Source of the DNA: an uncultured SAR116 cluster alpha proteobacterium
GTDB lineage: Bacteria > Pseudomonadota > Alphaproteobacteria > Puniceispirillales > Puniceispirillaceae
Direction of reading: 5' to 3'
Length of the DNA stretch: 64,000 nt
Assembly: GCA_902625725.1 (NCBI GenBank)
Contig: CACOCY010000005.1
Coordinates: forward strand, 1-64,000
Shown piece after piece: positions 1 through 8,139 of the stretch. How positions within the stretch are numbered: position 1 is the stretch's first letter; the number at the start of each line of letters is the position of its first letter. Position numbers and translations under genes: made by a program. The notes beneath the pieces are model-generated. The model was not told where the DNA came from and made no database searches. It saw only the letters and a program-made list of their open reading frames with translations.

Positions 1-513
1 GGTGTTTTGACGGAAGATGAAACGCATAAATTAGAGGGGCCAAAACTAAGACGTGATAGTCAGATTGATAATAATCATAAATCCCTTAGCTTTTTTGGTT
101 GGCTATCATGGGTGTTAGCAATCTGTACAATGTTAATTGCAGTAGTTTACGCTTTAGTTATCTTCAGAACAACCGTTACCGCCTATTTTCCAGCAACAAT
201 TCCAATTTTTGAGATGTCTGGTTTAAATATAAGTTACTCAGCAGAAAATCTCATCATAAAAGACTTACAAACAGATTGGAAAGAAGATATTTTACGGGTT
301 AAAGGTAATATTCATAATAACAGTTTAATGCGAATTCATTCGCTTCCAGTAAAAATTTCAGTAGTTGATCCCTCAGGCCTTCTATTATCAACGCACGAAA
401 TATGGCCAGATAAGGCCATTATTGAGGCCTCTACCTCTGTTCCATTTTTTGCTCAAATTACTATAGATGCAGATGAGAAGGCAGAGATACACGTCGACCT
501 TATATCGAAATAA
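1..513 (+). CDS. DUF3426-like single-pass membrane protein, 5' end cut by window
   Basis: The frame is open at the left edge, so the gene probably starts outside the window; the TTG at 7 is only the first possible start inside it. Counting from that TTG, residues 1-28 are polar, 29-53 form one hydrophobic membrane segment, and the rest is a beta-rich domain with the pattern V-x-G-x-I-x-N (about 97-103), typical of DUF3426 domains of alphaproteobacterial zinc-ribbon membrane proteins. The N-terminal zinc ribbon of that family would lie upstream and cannot be seen. It converges on lysA with 19 bases between. Function unknown. Confidence 0.6.
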   Translation, partial: GVLTEDETHKLEGPKLRRDSQIDNNHKSLSFFGWLSWVLAICTMLIAVVYALVIFRTTVTAYFPATIPIFEMSGLNISYSAENLIIKDLQTDWKEDILRVKGNIHNNSLMRIHSLPVKISVVDPSGLLLSTHEIWPDKAIIEASTSVPFFAQITIDADEKAEIHVDLISK

Positions 514-532
514 TTTGATGCAATAAAGATAT

Positions 533-1804
533 CTATTCAAACGGGTTGACATCCATTTTTATCAGCTGTTCTACTGTCCTTCTTGGACGAATTAAATGTA
601 TTTCTCCTTCATAGCATATTACCTCTGACGCTTCTGGCCTCGTATTGTAATTTGACATCATTACAGCACCATAGGCGCCAACGCCTCTTACAGCCAAGTA
701 ATCGCCAGCCTCAACGGGAGGCATCATTCGGTCCTTTGCAAGGTAGTCACCTGTTTCACAAATAGGGCCAACAATGTCTGAGAGCTCTCTATGATCCCCT
801 CGCTCCTGTAGGTTGTCAATCCTATGATATGCCTCATATAAGGTGGGCCGAATTAAATCATTCATTCCAGCATCAACGATAATAAATCGTTTGTTAATAC
901 CATTTTTTACATAAATCACCTTTGTAATAAGGCTTCCACTGTTTGCAACAATTGATCGGCCTGGTTCAAAACCTAACTTGTATCCTTGATTCTGAAATAA
1001 ACTACTCACCATCTTTCCATATTCAGAAAAGTCTGGATTTGTATTTGTTTTATAATCAATTCCAAAACCACCCCCCAAATCTAGGCAAGGCACATCGAAC
1101 CCCTTACCACGAAGATAATTTGAAAAATTGAGTAGCACCTTATAGGCTATTTCGAAAGGCTCCAGCCTAGTAAGTTGTGAGCCAATATGAACCGCAAGTC
1201 CAGCAGGATTTAAATTCGGATGCGAAATGATTTTCTGGTAATAGTCTTCTGCCTGACCTTCATTTAACCCTATTCCAAACTTTGTACTTTTTTGTCCAGT
1301 AGAGATTTTCTCATGACTACCTGGGTCAACATCCACATTAATTCGCAGAGCAACGGAACACTTGAGATTGTTAGCGAATGCAAGCTCTGAAATACGCTCT
1401 AATTCTGCGCCGGACTCCACGTTTATCTGACCGATTGAGTGTTTCATAGCCAATAATAATTCTTCATCAGTTTTCCCAACACCAGAAAATATAATATCAT
1501 TTGCTTTTATATTGGCTACTAATGCCCTTTGCAGTTCACCACCTGAAACTATGTCAGCTCCAGCACCCACACTCTTAAGCAAAGATAGAATTGCAACAGA
1601 TGAATTTGCTTTAACAGCGAAATAAACCTTGCTATTGAGCTTAGAGACCGCTTTTTGAAAAGCTTTGAAATTTCGCTGTATTTGGTCACCGTCATACACA
1701 TATAAAGGTGTTTTGTACAAGTCAGCTAAATCTGTGTATAAATGTTTTCCAAGCTTCTTTTGATTGGAAACAGCATCAATATCATCTGTATTTGGTGAAG
1801 ACAT
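533..1804 (-). CDS. lysA: diaminopimelate decarboxylase
   Basis: Decarboxylates meso-diaminopimelate to L-lysine, the last step of lysine synthesis, with pyridoxal phosphate. The 423 residues match the usual family length. YFAVKANSS (61-69) carries the PLP lysine K65, GGGFG (244-248) is the phosphate-binding glycine loop, and CETGDYLAKDR (349-359) holds the cysteine that completes the partner subunit's active site in this fold III dimer. It follows argH and a tiny lipoprotein gene on the same strand, a common alphaproteobacterial order, and may share their transcript. Confidence 0.97.
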   Translation of the reverse strand: MSSPNTDDIDAVSNQKKLGKHLYTDLADLYKTPLYVYDGDQIQRNFKAFQKAVSKLNSKVYFAVKANSSVAILSLLKSVGAGADIVSGGELQRALVANIKANDIIFSGVGKTDEELLLAMKHSIGQINVESGAELERISELAFANNLKCSVALRINVDVDPGSHEKISTGQKSTKFGIGLNEGQAEDYYQKIISHPNLNPAGLAVHIGSQLTRLEPFEIAYKVLLNFSNYLRGKGFDVPCLDLGGGFGIDYKTNTNPDFSEYGKMVSSLFQNQGYKLGFEPGRSIVANSGSLITKVIYVKNGINKRFIIVDAGMNDLIRPTLYEAYHRIDNLQERGDHRELSDIVGPICETGDYLAKDRMMPPVEAGDYLAVRGVGAYGAVMMSNYNTRPEASEVICYEGEIHLIRPRRTVEQLIKMDVNPFE

Positions 1805-1831
1805 GTTTTATGCTTTCGAGCTTTTATTTGG

Positions 1832-1951
1832 CTAAATCATAGATTTTAAATGCGAAATTTCAGAGGGACGCTGAGGCATACCTCTTTTGCCACAGGACGT
1901 TTGAACTATAATAAGGCTACACATTAAAAATAAGAATATAAACTTTTTCAT
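1832..1951 (-). CDS. lptM: LptM-like 39-residue lipoprotein
   Basis: A 39-codon frame in the argH-lysA gap. It starts MKKFIFLFLMCSLI, a lysine-led hydrophobic signal, then VQTSCGKRGMPQRP with a lipobox-like cysteine at C20, and ends after only 19 further residues. A short mature part starting CGxxG followed by Pro is typical of LptM (formerly YifL/LppL), a lipoprotein that in E. coli assists LptD maturation and is encoded next to dapF and lysine genes. Here it sits directly upstream of lysA. Its ATG is 10 bases downstream of the argH stop, so translation may be coupled. Function is assigned from family and position. Confidence 0.7.
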   Translation of the reverse strand: MKKFIFLFLMCSLIIVQTSCGKRGMPQRPSEISHLKSMI

Positions 1952-1960
1952 TGTATTATC

Positions 1961-3376
1961 TTAATCACCTTCATCATGTAGGTTAAACCTAATCGCTGCT
2001 TCAGCTAATCTCACCTTTACCTCATCAGGTGCAGTTCCACCAAAGCTGGAACGAGCGTTACAAGCGGCATCAATTTTGAGCACATTGTAAACAGACTCAT
2101 CAAGTTCCGGTTCAATTTTTTGCATGTCTTCGAGTTTTAAATTCTCTAGTGCGCACTCTTTTTCATCTGCTAAAGCAACTATATTTCCACTTATATGGTG
2201 CGCGTCCCGAAAAGGTTTTTGTAATTTACGCACAAGATGGTCTGCTAGGTCAGTAGCAGTGGGATGCCCTCTTTGAAGTGCATCTCGCATCGCTGAAGCA
2301 TTGATTTGCATATCTTTTATCATTTCAGACATTATGGTAATGCTAATTGATAAAGTTTTTTGTGTGTCAAAAAGAGGTTCCTTATCTTCTTGCAAATCTT
2401 TGCCATAGGCAAGGGGAAGACCCTTGAGGATAGTTGCTATTGATACAAAATTTCCCAAAATTCTTCCGGGTTTTGCTCGAATTAGTTCTGCCGCATCGGG
2501 ATTTTTCTTTTGTGGCATTATTGAAGAGCCGGTAGTAAACTCGTCGGATAAGCGAATGAAATTAAACCTATCAGTGGACCAAATTACAATTTCTTCAGCC
2601 AGTCTAGATAGATTAACGGCACAAATTGAAGCGACGCTCAAAAACTCTAAAGCAAAATCACGAGAAGAAACAGCGTCAAGTGCATTTGGCATGGTCTTCT
2701 TAAACCCTAGTAATTTTGCTGTTAGATGCCTATCAATTGGAAAAGAGGTACCAGCAAGGGCAGCAGCTCCTAACGGGCATTCATTTACACGTTTTCTGCA
2801 GTCTTGAAACCTCTGTCTATCTCTTCCTATCATCTCTATATATGCAGCAAGATGAAATCCAAAACTTATAGGTTGCGCCGTTTGAAGATGGGTATATCCT
2901 GGCATCAGGGTTTGGGTATTTTCTTCGGCTTTTTTCCACAAGTTTTTTTGAAGGTTTTTTAAAGTAGTATCAAGCTGGTCAATTTGATTTCTTAAATATA
3001 ATCTGATGTCAGTCGCTACTTGATCATTTCTAGAACGAGCTGTATGTAAACGTCTTGCCGGTTCTCCTATCAATTCAGCAAGTCTTGTCTCAATATTCAT
3101 GTGAATATCTTCAAGCTCAACTTTAAAAGTGAAGGAACCATTGGCAATTTCCTCATGAATTTTATTGAGACCATTTTGAATAGCAGTAAAATCTTCATGA
3201 GTTATAATATTTTGGTGTGCTAGCATTTGCGCATGTGCTTTTGACCCTTTTATATCTTCAGAATAAAGAGTTTTGTCGAAAGAAATCGATTCGTTAAATT
3301 GCTCCATTAAATTAGAGGGACCAGTTTTAAATCTACCACCCCATATCGATGATTTTTGTTTTTTTTCTTTTGACAT
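1961..3376 (-). CDS. argH: argininosuccinate lyase
   Basis: Cleaves argininosuccinate to arginine and fumarate, the last step of arginine synthesis; cytosolic tetramer. 471 residues, normal length. HTARSRNDQ (111-119), catalytic histidine H163 in GYTHLQ, and the superfamily signature GSSIMPQKKNP (283-293) with the catalytic serine loop are all present. It is divergent from the TlpA-like gene with about 40 bases between start codons, so the two promoters must overlap. lptM and lysA follow on the same strand. Confidence 0.97.
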   Translation of the reverse strand: MSKEKKQKSSIWGGRFKTGPSNLMEQFNESISFDKTLYSEDIKGSKAHAQMLAHQNIITHEDFTAIQNGLNKIHEEIANGSFTFKVELEDIHMNIETRLAELIGEPARRLHTARSRNDQVATDIRLYLRNQIDQLDTTLKNLQKNLWKKAEENTQTLMPGYTHLQTAQPISFGFHLAAYIEMIGRDRQRFQDCRKRVNECPLGAAALAGTSFPIDRHLTAKLLGFKKTMPNALDAVSSRDFALEFLSVASICAVNLSRLAEEIVIWSTDRFNFIRLSDEFTTGSSIMPQKKNPDAAELIRAKPGRILGNFVSIATILKGLPLAYGKDLQEDKEPLFDTQKTLSISITIMSEMIKDMQINASAMRDALQRGHPTATDLADHLVRKLQKPFRDAHHISGNIVALADEKECALENLKLEDMQKIEPELDESVYNVLKIDAACNARSSFGGTAPDEVKVRLAEAAIRFNLHDEGD

Positions 3377-3416
3377 GCACTAGTATCTTTCTTTTTGTGC
3401 GTGTTATAGAATAGAA

Positions 3417-3980
3417 ATGAAAAAGAATCAGCTTAAAATTTACGAAAGTAGAAGAAGTTTTTTGCAAAAAACAACTTTTCTTGCTCCTTTTTTTGTGTCT
3501 TCGTTAATGTCTTCGTCCGCACATTCAGAAATGGATTGGCAAAAAGCATTTGTATCTTTTCCTGAAATGCCAATACAGAATGAGGATGGCACAGAATTAA
3601 ACCTGACACAATTCATTGGAAAACCTTTGATTATTAATTTTTGGGCGACTTGGTGTGCCCCTTGTATTATTGAGCTTCCTCATCTTGACAGCGCAGTTGA
3701 TCATTTAAAACAAAAAGATGTTTCATTATTGCTTGTATCAACGGATAGAAGTCCTAGGCGTGAAGTTAGTTTATTCTTAGATAATATTGGGGTCTTTAAG
3801 CCGTTAAGAGGCTATGACCCTAAGGCTGTTTGGGCAAGGAAACTAAAAATATCTGCCTTACCCGTGACGTTTTTAATTAACGCTAAGCAGACAAAATGTG
3901 TATTTTTAGTAGGCACTGCGGACTGGTCACAGCCACATGTTATTAAACAGGTAATCGCACAGCTTAGTTTGCTAAATTGA
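3417..3980 (+). CDS. TlpA/ResA-like thiol-disulfide protein with Tat-type signal
   Basis: A thioredoxin-fold protein of 187 residues. WCAPC (79-83) is the redox-active pair and the cis-proline loop is at SALPVTF. The family reduces or oxidises periplasmic thiols, often for cytochrome c or cytochrome oxidase assembly. The N-terminus has SRRSFLQK (11-18), a near-perfect twin-arginine motif, followed by a hydrophobic stretch and a likely cleavage after AHS (about 37), so export by Tat rather than Sec is inferred. TlpA relatives commonly sit beside argH and lysA in alphaproteobacteria. The exact partner cannot be told from sequence. Confidence 0.85.
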   Translation: MKKNQLKIYESRRSFLQKTTFLAPFFVSSLMSSSAHSEMDWQKAFVSFPEMPIQNEDGTELNLTQFIGKPLIINFWATWCAPCIIELPHLDSAVDHLKQKDVSLLLVSTDRSPRREVSLFLDNIGVFKPLRGYDPKAVWARKLKISALPVTFLINAKQTKCVFLVGTADWSQPHVIKQVIAQLSLLN

Positions 3981-4035
3981 TGATCTCGTAATTTGATAGG
4001 TCAAAAAGGTTAAGGTCAAAATAATTAGTTTCATC

Positions 4036-4968
4036 TTATTCTAATTTACTATTTAACTCGGGAACAGCCTCAAATAGGTCAGCAACCAGTCCATAATCGG
4101 CTACTTGAAAAATTGGAGCCTCTTCATCTTTGTTAATAGCTACGATTACCTTGCTATCCTTCATTCCAGCTAGATGTTGAATAGCTCCCGATATCCCTAT
4201 TGCCATGTAAAGTTCTGGTGCCACAACCTTTCCCGTTTGACCAACCTGGTAGTCGTTAGGAGCAAATCCTGCGTCAACAGCAGCTCTAGACGCGCCAACA
4301 GCAGCACCAAGCTTGTCAGCAACATTTTCAAGCATAGAAAAATGCGATTTGTCCTGCATACCTCTTCCACCAGAGACAACAATACCGGCCGAGGTAAGTT
4401 CCGGTCTTTCTGACCCAGAAAGTTCTGATGATTTAAATTCAGATAATCCTAAGTTGCCGGTTCCACTAATCTTTTCTATGACTGCAGAACCTCCAGAGGC
4501 TTCCGAGGCTTCAAAAGCAGTTGAACGTACAGTTATCAATTTTATTCTGTCCATTGATTGTACAGTTGCAAACGCATTTCCTGCATAGATTGGGCGTTTA
4601 AATGTATCAGGTGAAACAACCTCAACAATGTCAGAGATCTGCATAACATCTAAAAGAGCAGCAGCGCGAGGCATAATATTTTTTCCGAAGGTAGTGGCCG
4701 GTGCTAAAATGTGGCTGTAGTTTTCTGCGAGTTGCACGATTAATGGCGCAAGATTTTCAGCTAAACTATGTGCGTATTCACCGCTGTCTGCGACAAGCAC
4801 CTTGGAAATAGACTTTATTTCTGTTGAAGTCTCTGGAATATTTTTAACTTCATGTCCCGCAACTAATGCTTCAATAGGCTCCCCCAATTTGGAGGCTGCT
4901 GTTACAGTACTTAATGTGGCTGGAGCGATGGCTCCGTTGTGATGTTCTATGATAACCAAAATTGCCAT
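4036..4968 (-). CDS. etfA: electron transfer flavoprotein alpha subunit
   Basis: Large FAD-binding subunit of ETF, which takes electrons from acyl-CoA and related dehydrogenases and passes them to ETF:ubiquinone oxidoreductase. 310 residues, usual length. The C-terminal FAD domain shows SGGRG (199-203) and the conserved stretch GQTGKVVAPELYMAIGISGA (243-262). Its ATG overlaps the etfB stop by one base (TAATG), so translation is almost certainly coupled. Confidence 0.96.
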   Translation of the reverse strand: MAILVIIEHHNGAIAPATLSTVTAASKLGEPIEALVAGHEVKNIPETSTEIKSISKVLVADSGEYAHSLAENLAPLIVQLAENYSHILAPATTFGKNIMPRAAALLDVMQISDIVEVVSPDTFKRPIYAGNAFATVQSMDRIKLITVRSTAFEASEASGGSAVIEKISGTGNLGLSEFKSSELSGSERPELTSAGIVVSGGRGMQDKSHFSMLENVADKLGAAVGASRAAVDAGFAPNDYQVGQTGKVVAPELYMAIGISGAIQHLAGMKDSKVIVAINKDEEAPIFQVADYGLVADLFEAVPELNSKLE

Positions 4969-5717
4969 TATATCACCCCTACTTCCTCTTTTAATTTTTC
5001 AACAAGCTCAGCGACTGAGTTAACTTTTATTCCGGCTTCGCGAGCGGCTGGCTCCTCAACTTTTATAACAGATAATCTAGGCTTTATATCAACACCAAGT
5101 GAATCTGCTGTTAATGTGTCAATCGGTTTCTTCTTAGCCTTCATAATGTTTGGAAGGGATGCGTATCTGGGTTCATTTAATCGCAAATCAACTGTTATAA
5201 CTGCTGGCATTTTAACCTTTATTGTTTCAAGCCCGCCATCGATTTCACGAATTACAGTTGCATTTTCACTAGTTAGAGAAACAGATGACGCAAAAGTAGC
5301 TTGCGACCAGCCAAGAATAGCTGACATCATTTGGCCAGTTTGGTTGTTATCGTCATCTATTGCTTGCTTCCCACAAATTATTAGTCCTGGATTTTCTTTC
5401 TTAGCAACATTTGCGAGTAATTTTGCTACACTGAGAGATTCGGTTTCGTGAGGCGCTTCTATAAAAATGCCCCGGTCCGCGCCCATTGCAAGGCCTGTTC
5501 TTAGTGTTTCCTGGGCTTGGGAGGGGCCAATTGATACGAGTACAACTTCTTGGGCATCCCCCGCTTCTTTAATACGAAGAGCTTGTTCAACAGCTATCTC
5601 ATCAAATGGGTTCATTGCCATCTTAACATTATTTAACTCAACGCCAGTCTGATCCTGCTTCACTCTTACCTTAACGTTGTAATCAATTACTCGTTTCACA
5701 GGCACCAAAATCTTCAT
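4968..5717 (-). CDS. etfB: electron transfer flavoprotein beta subunit
   Basis: Small, AMP-binding ETF subunit; forms the heterodimer with EtfA. 249 residues, normal. Diagnostic segments are the N-terminal [44 protein letters not shown] and the [16 protein letters not shown] loop. It is first of the etfB-etfA pair and lies 81 bases downstream of the adenosyltransferase gene on the same strand; HIG1 protein, adenosyltransferase, etfB, etfA is a recurring alphaproteobacterial order. Confidence 0.96.
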   Translation of the reverse strand: MKILVPVKRVIDYNVKVRVKQDQTGVELNNVKMAMNPFDEIAVEQALRIKEAGDAQEVVLVSIGPSQAQETLRTGLAMGADRGIFIEAPHETESLSVAKLLANVAKKENPGLIICGKQAIDDDNNQTGQMMSAILGWSQATFASSVSLTSENATVIREIDGGLETIKVKMPAVITVDLRLNEPRYASLPNIMKAKKKPIDTLTADSLGVDIKPRLSVIKVEEPAAREAGIKVNSVAELVEKLKEEVGVI

Positions 5718-5798
5718 TTTTTTATTCCTTATTTAATTTCAGCACTTATTCTAGTTAGATGAGAATTATCATTTTTCACTAGAGTTTCAAGGGTATTT

Positions 5799-6374
5799 TT
5801 ATTTTGACCTCCCCGTTTGTGCGCCAGGAACCCATAACACATCGCTTTGGCCGTTATTATTGGCAACTCTAGCCAGTACAAACAAATGGTCAGAGAGTCT
5901 ATTTATAAATTGCAGCGCAAATTTATTTATTGGCTCTTCAGCCGCAAGTGAAGCAATTTCTCTTTCTGCCCGCCGTGCGACGGTTCGTGCAAAATGTAAC
6001 CAGCTTGAAAGAGAACTCCCACCTGGTAATATAAACGATGAAAGATCAGATAAATCCGAATTTAAGACATCTATCTCTTTTTCTATTCTTTTCACTTGAT
6101 TTTCAGTTATTCGTAGGGAAGTAGTATTTTCTCTCATTTCGGGAGTCGCCAAATCTGCGCCTAAGTCAAATAAGTCATTCTGAACTCTCGCAAGCATCAT
6201 ATCCATCTCTGTATCATTTACAAAGTTTCGAGCAATGCCAATGACAGAATTTAGTTCATCTATTCCACCAAAAGCTATGGGGCGCTTGGCGTGCTTCGCC
6301 ACACGTTGGCCGTTTACAAGCACTGTCTGACCATCATCTCCCGTTCGAGTATATATTTTGTTTAATTTTACCAA
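5799..6374 (-). CDS. cob(I)alamin adenosyltransferase, PduO type
   Basis: Transfers adenosyl from ATP to cob(I)alamin, making adenosylcobalamin for B12 enzymes. 191 residues. TRTGDDGQT (9-17) is the ATP-binding N-terminus and FARTVARRAER (128-138) the conserved helix of the PduO-type/MMAB family; it is not the CobA/BtuR type. cobS and cobT lie elsewhere in the window, so the cell probably makes as well as adenosylates cobalamin, although no other corrin gene is visible here. The HIG1-like gene lies 20 bases upstream. Confidence 0.93.
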   Translation of the reverse strand: MVKLNKIYTRTGDDGQTVLVNGQRVAKHAKRPIAFGGIDELNSVIGIARNFVNDTEMDMMLARVQNDLFDLGADLATPEMRENTTSLRITENQVKRIEKEIDVLNSDLSDLSSFILPGGSSLSSWLHFARTVARRAEREIASLAAEEPINKFALQFINRLSDHLFVLARVANNNGQSDVLWVPGAQTGRSK

Positions 6375-6394
6375 TGTAATATGCCTAATATTGT

Positions 6395-6586
6395 CTAGTC
6401 TCGCATTAACAACAAACCGAGAAAAATAAAAAGAGCAATAGCCTGAAAAACAATTCTATATCTCATTATTTTGTTTGAATGAGTTTTATTATATTCTCCG
6501 CCCCTAGCCATAGTAATTACGCCCCATAATAAAATACCGGCGACAGAAAGCATAGCAGCAACAATTAAAATCATTTTCCAACCCAT
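6395..6586 (-). CDS. HIG1-domain small inner-membrane protein
   Basis: A 63-residue protein with two hydrophobic segments (about 5-27 and 42-60) joined by a polar loop containing SNKIMRYRIVFQ. R-x-R-x3-Q in this loop matches the core of the hypoxia-induced gene 1 domain motif, with Asn at the position usually Gln/Ile. In mitochondria such proteins assist cytochrome oxidase supercomplexes; the bacterial role is not settled. It heads the adenosyltransferase-etfBA group. Function here is inferred from family only. Confidence 0.8.
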   Translation of the reverse strand: MGWKMILIVAAMLSVAGILLWGVITMARGGEYNKTHSNKIMRYRIVFQAIALFIFLGLLLMRD

Positions 6587-6630
6587 AATTTACCCCATAT
6601 AAAATATATCTTTTTGACTAAAAAGATGGA

Positions 6631-7533
6631 CTATTTGATTTTGATCTCAACCCCATTTCGTCTTGCTGCAGCTACAACTGTATTTCGAAGTAGACAGCTT
6701 ATTGTCATTGGACCTACACCCCCGGGCACTGGCGTAATGAAGCCTGCCTTTTGGGCGACTTCTGAAAAGTTGACATCCCCAACTAACTGCGGCTTGTCTT
6801 TACCCTTTTCTGCCGTAATTATTCTATTTATTCCTACATCAATAATGCAGGCGCCCGGTTTTATCCAGTCAGGTTTAACTAATTCAGCCTGTCCCACGGC
6901 TGCAATTAATATATCCGCTTGCGTAGTAATTTGAGAGATGTTTTTTGTTTTAGAGTGAACGATTGTAACAGAAGCGTTCTCTGCTAATAGCAATTGAGCA
7001 AGTGGTTTTCCAACAATGTTTGAACGACCAATTATAACAGCATGCAATCCCGTTAAATCGCCAAGCGTATGACGCAACAATAATAGGCAACCTAAAGGGG
7101 TACAAGGAACCAAATTGCTCTGGCCGGTCGCAAGTTTTCCTGCATTAATAATATTAAAACCGTCCACATCTTTTTCAGGGCTTATTGCCTGTATGATAGA
7201 ATGCTCATTTATATGCTTTGGTAGAGGTAGCTGGACTAATATGCCATCTACCTCACTATTTTTGTTAAGTTCAACAATGAGATTTAATAGAGATTTTTCT
7301 TTCGTTTCTGACGATAGTCGATGTTCAACAGAAATCATACCAACTTCTAACGTCTTGTTAATTTTATTACGCACATAAATCTGGCTTGGACTATCTTCTC
7401 CAACAAGAATCACAGCAAGAGCAGGTGGCCTGCCTATCTCGTCAATAATTGTTTTTATATCAGGAATTAAGGATTGAACCAGCTCGTTTGAAAGTGCTTT
7501 TCCATCAATAATTTTAGGTTCTTTCAGAGACAT
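6631..7533 (-). CDS. folD: methylenetetrahydrofolate dehydrogenase / cyclohydrolase
   Basis: Bifunctional enzyme interconverting 5,10-methylene- and 10-formyl-tetrahydrofolate, with NADP. I place the start at the ATG giving MSLKEPKIIDGKAL (300 residues, normal length, GAGCGG-like Shine-Dalgarno upstream); the frame stays open for 23 more codons without family similarity. GRSNIVGKPLAQLLL is the Rossmann motif and PGGVGPMTISCLL the C-terminal signature. Downstream on the strand is the HIG1 gene; YggT lies upstream. Confidence 0.95.
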   Translation of the reverse strand: MSLKEPKIIDGKALSNELVQSLIPDIKTIIDEIGRPPALAVILVGEDSPSQIYVRNKINKTLEVGMISVEHRLSSETKEKSLLNLIVELNKNSEVDGILVQLPLPKHINEHSIIQAISPEKDVDGFNIINAGKLATGQSNLVPCTPLGCLLLLRHTLGDLTGLHAVIIGRSNIVGKPLAQLLLAENASVTIVHSKTKNISQITTQADILIAAVGQAELVKPDWIKPGACIIDVGINRIITAEKGKDKPQLVGDVNFSEVAQKAGFITPVPGGVGPMTISCLLRNTVVAAARRNGVEIKIK

Positions 7534-7626
7534 GTTCCGCTCTTTTGCTTTTAGTGTGCTACTCAATATCAAAGAATAGCCACATAAATTTGTTGGTAGC
7601 AACGATGTATTCTACAACCAATAATG

Positions 7627-7905
7627 CTAAAAAAACAATTCGAATAATAAATTGCGCGCAAACTGAATGGCAAGTAATAGTATCACAGGACTTATATCCA
7701 AACCTCCTAGGTTTGGAACGACAGAACGAATCCAGTTTAAAATCGGGTCATGCAATCTTGATAGACCAGAAAGTAGAGAACGCACAAAAGGTTGCCAAGG
7801 ATTAATAATTTTAAAAGCTATCAGCCAGGTTAAAACAACATAAGCAACCAGCGCAAAACAATACAAATCAACAATGCTACTAATTAAATTCAGAAGTGAA
7901 TTCAT
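7627..7905 (-). CDS. YggT family integral membrane protein
   Basis: 92 residues with two hydrophobic segments and the central YggT signature: LTWLIAF, NPWQPFVRSLLSGLSRLHDPIL, VVPNLGGLDISPVI. The family is widespread and only partly understood; links to cell-shape control, potassium/osmotic stress and thylakoid protein assembly have been proposed in other bacteria. In many alphaproteobacteria a DUF167 (YggU) gene sits between yggT and folD; here the 93-base gap holds none. Confidence 0.85.
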   Translation of the reverse strand: MNSLLNLISSIVDLYCFALVAYVVLTWLIAFKIINPWQPFVRSLLSGLSRLHDPILNWIRSVVPNLGGLDISPVILLLAIQFARNLLFELFF

Positions 7906-8139
7906 TCGGCTATTTTACCTTTTGATAATCTTTTTTAAAATACCCAGTGAAACAATATGTATAAGTTGATCATTCATAAACATAGATTACTAGTTAATAA
8001 ATGGTGACTGAGTCAAAACATGTCAATCACCCTACCTGATTAAGTGATATATAATAGTTCAATTTAATCCTCTTTTTGAGTAATCTAAAATGTCTCCGTT
8101 ACAGGGTATAACCACTAATAGTATCGGTGGTGAATTTGC

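Noticed and set aside
7906-8139. Possible gene or RNA between YggT and acs
   Set aside because: The + strand frame starting at 8090 runs through the acs coding region in an unused frame; the short ACCAC/GTGGT stem lacks a T run.
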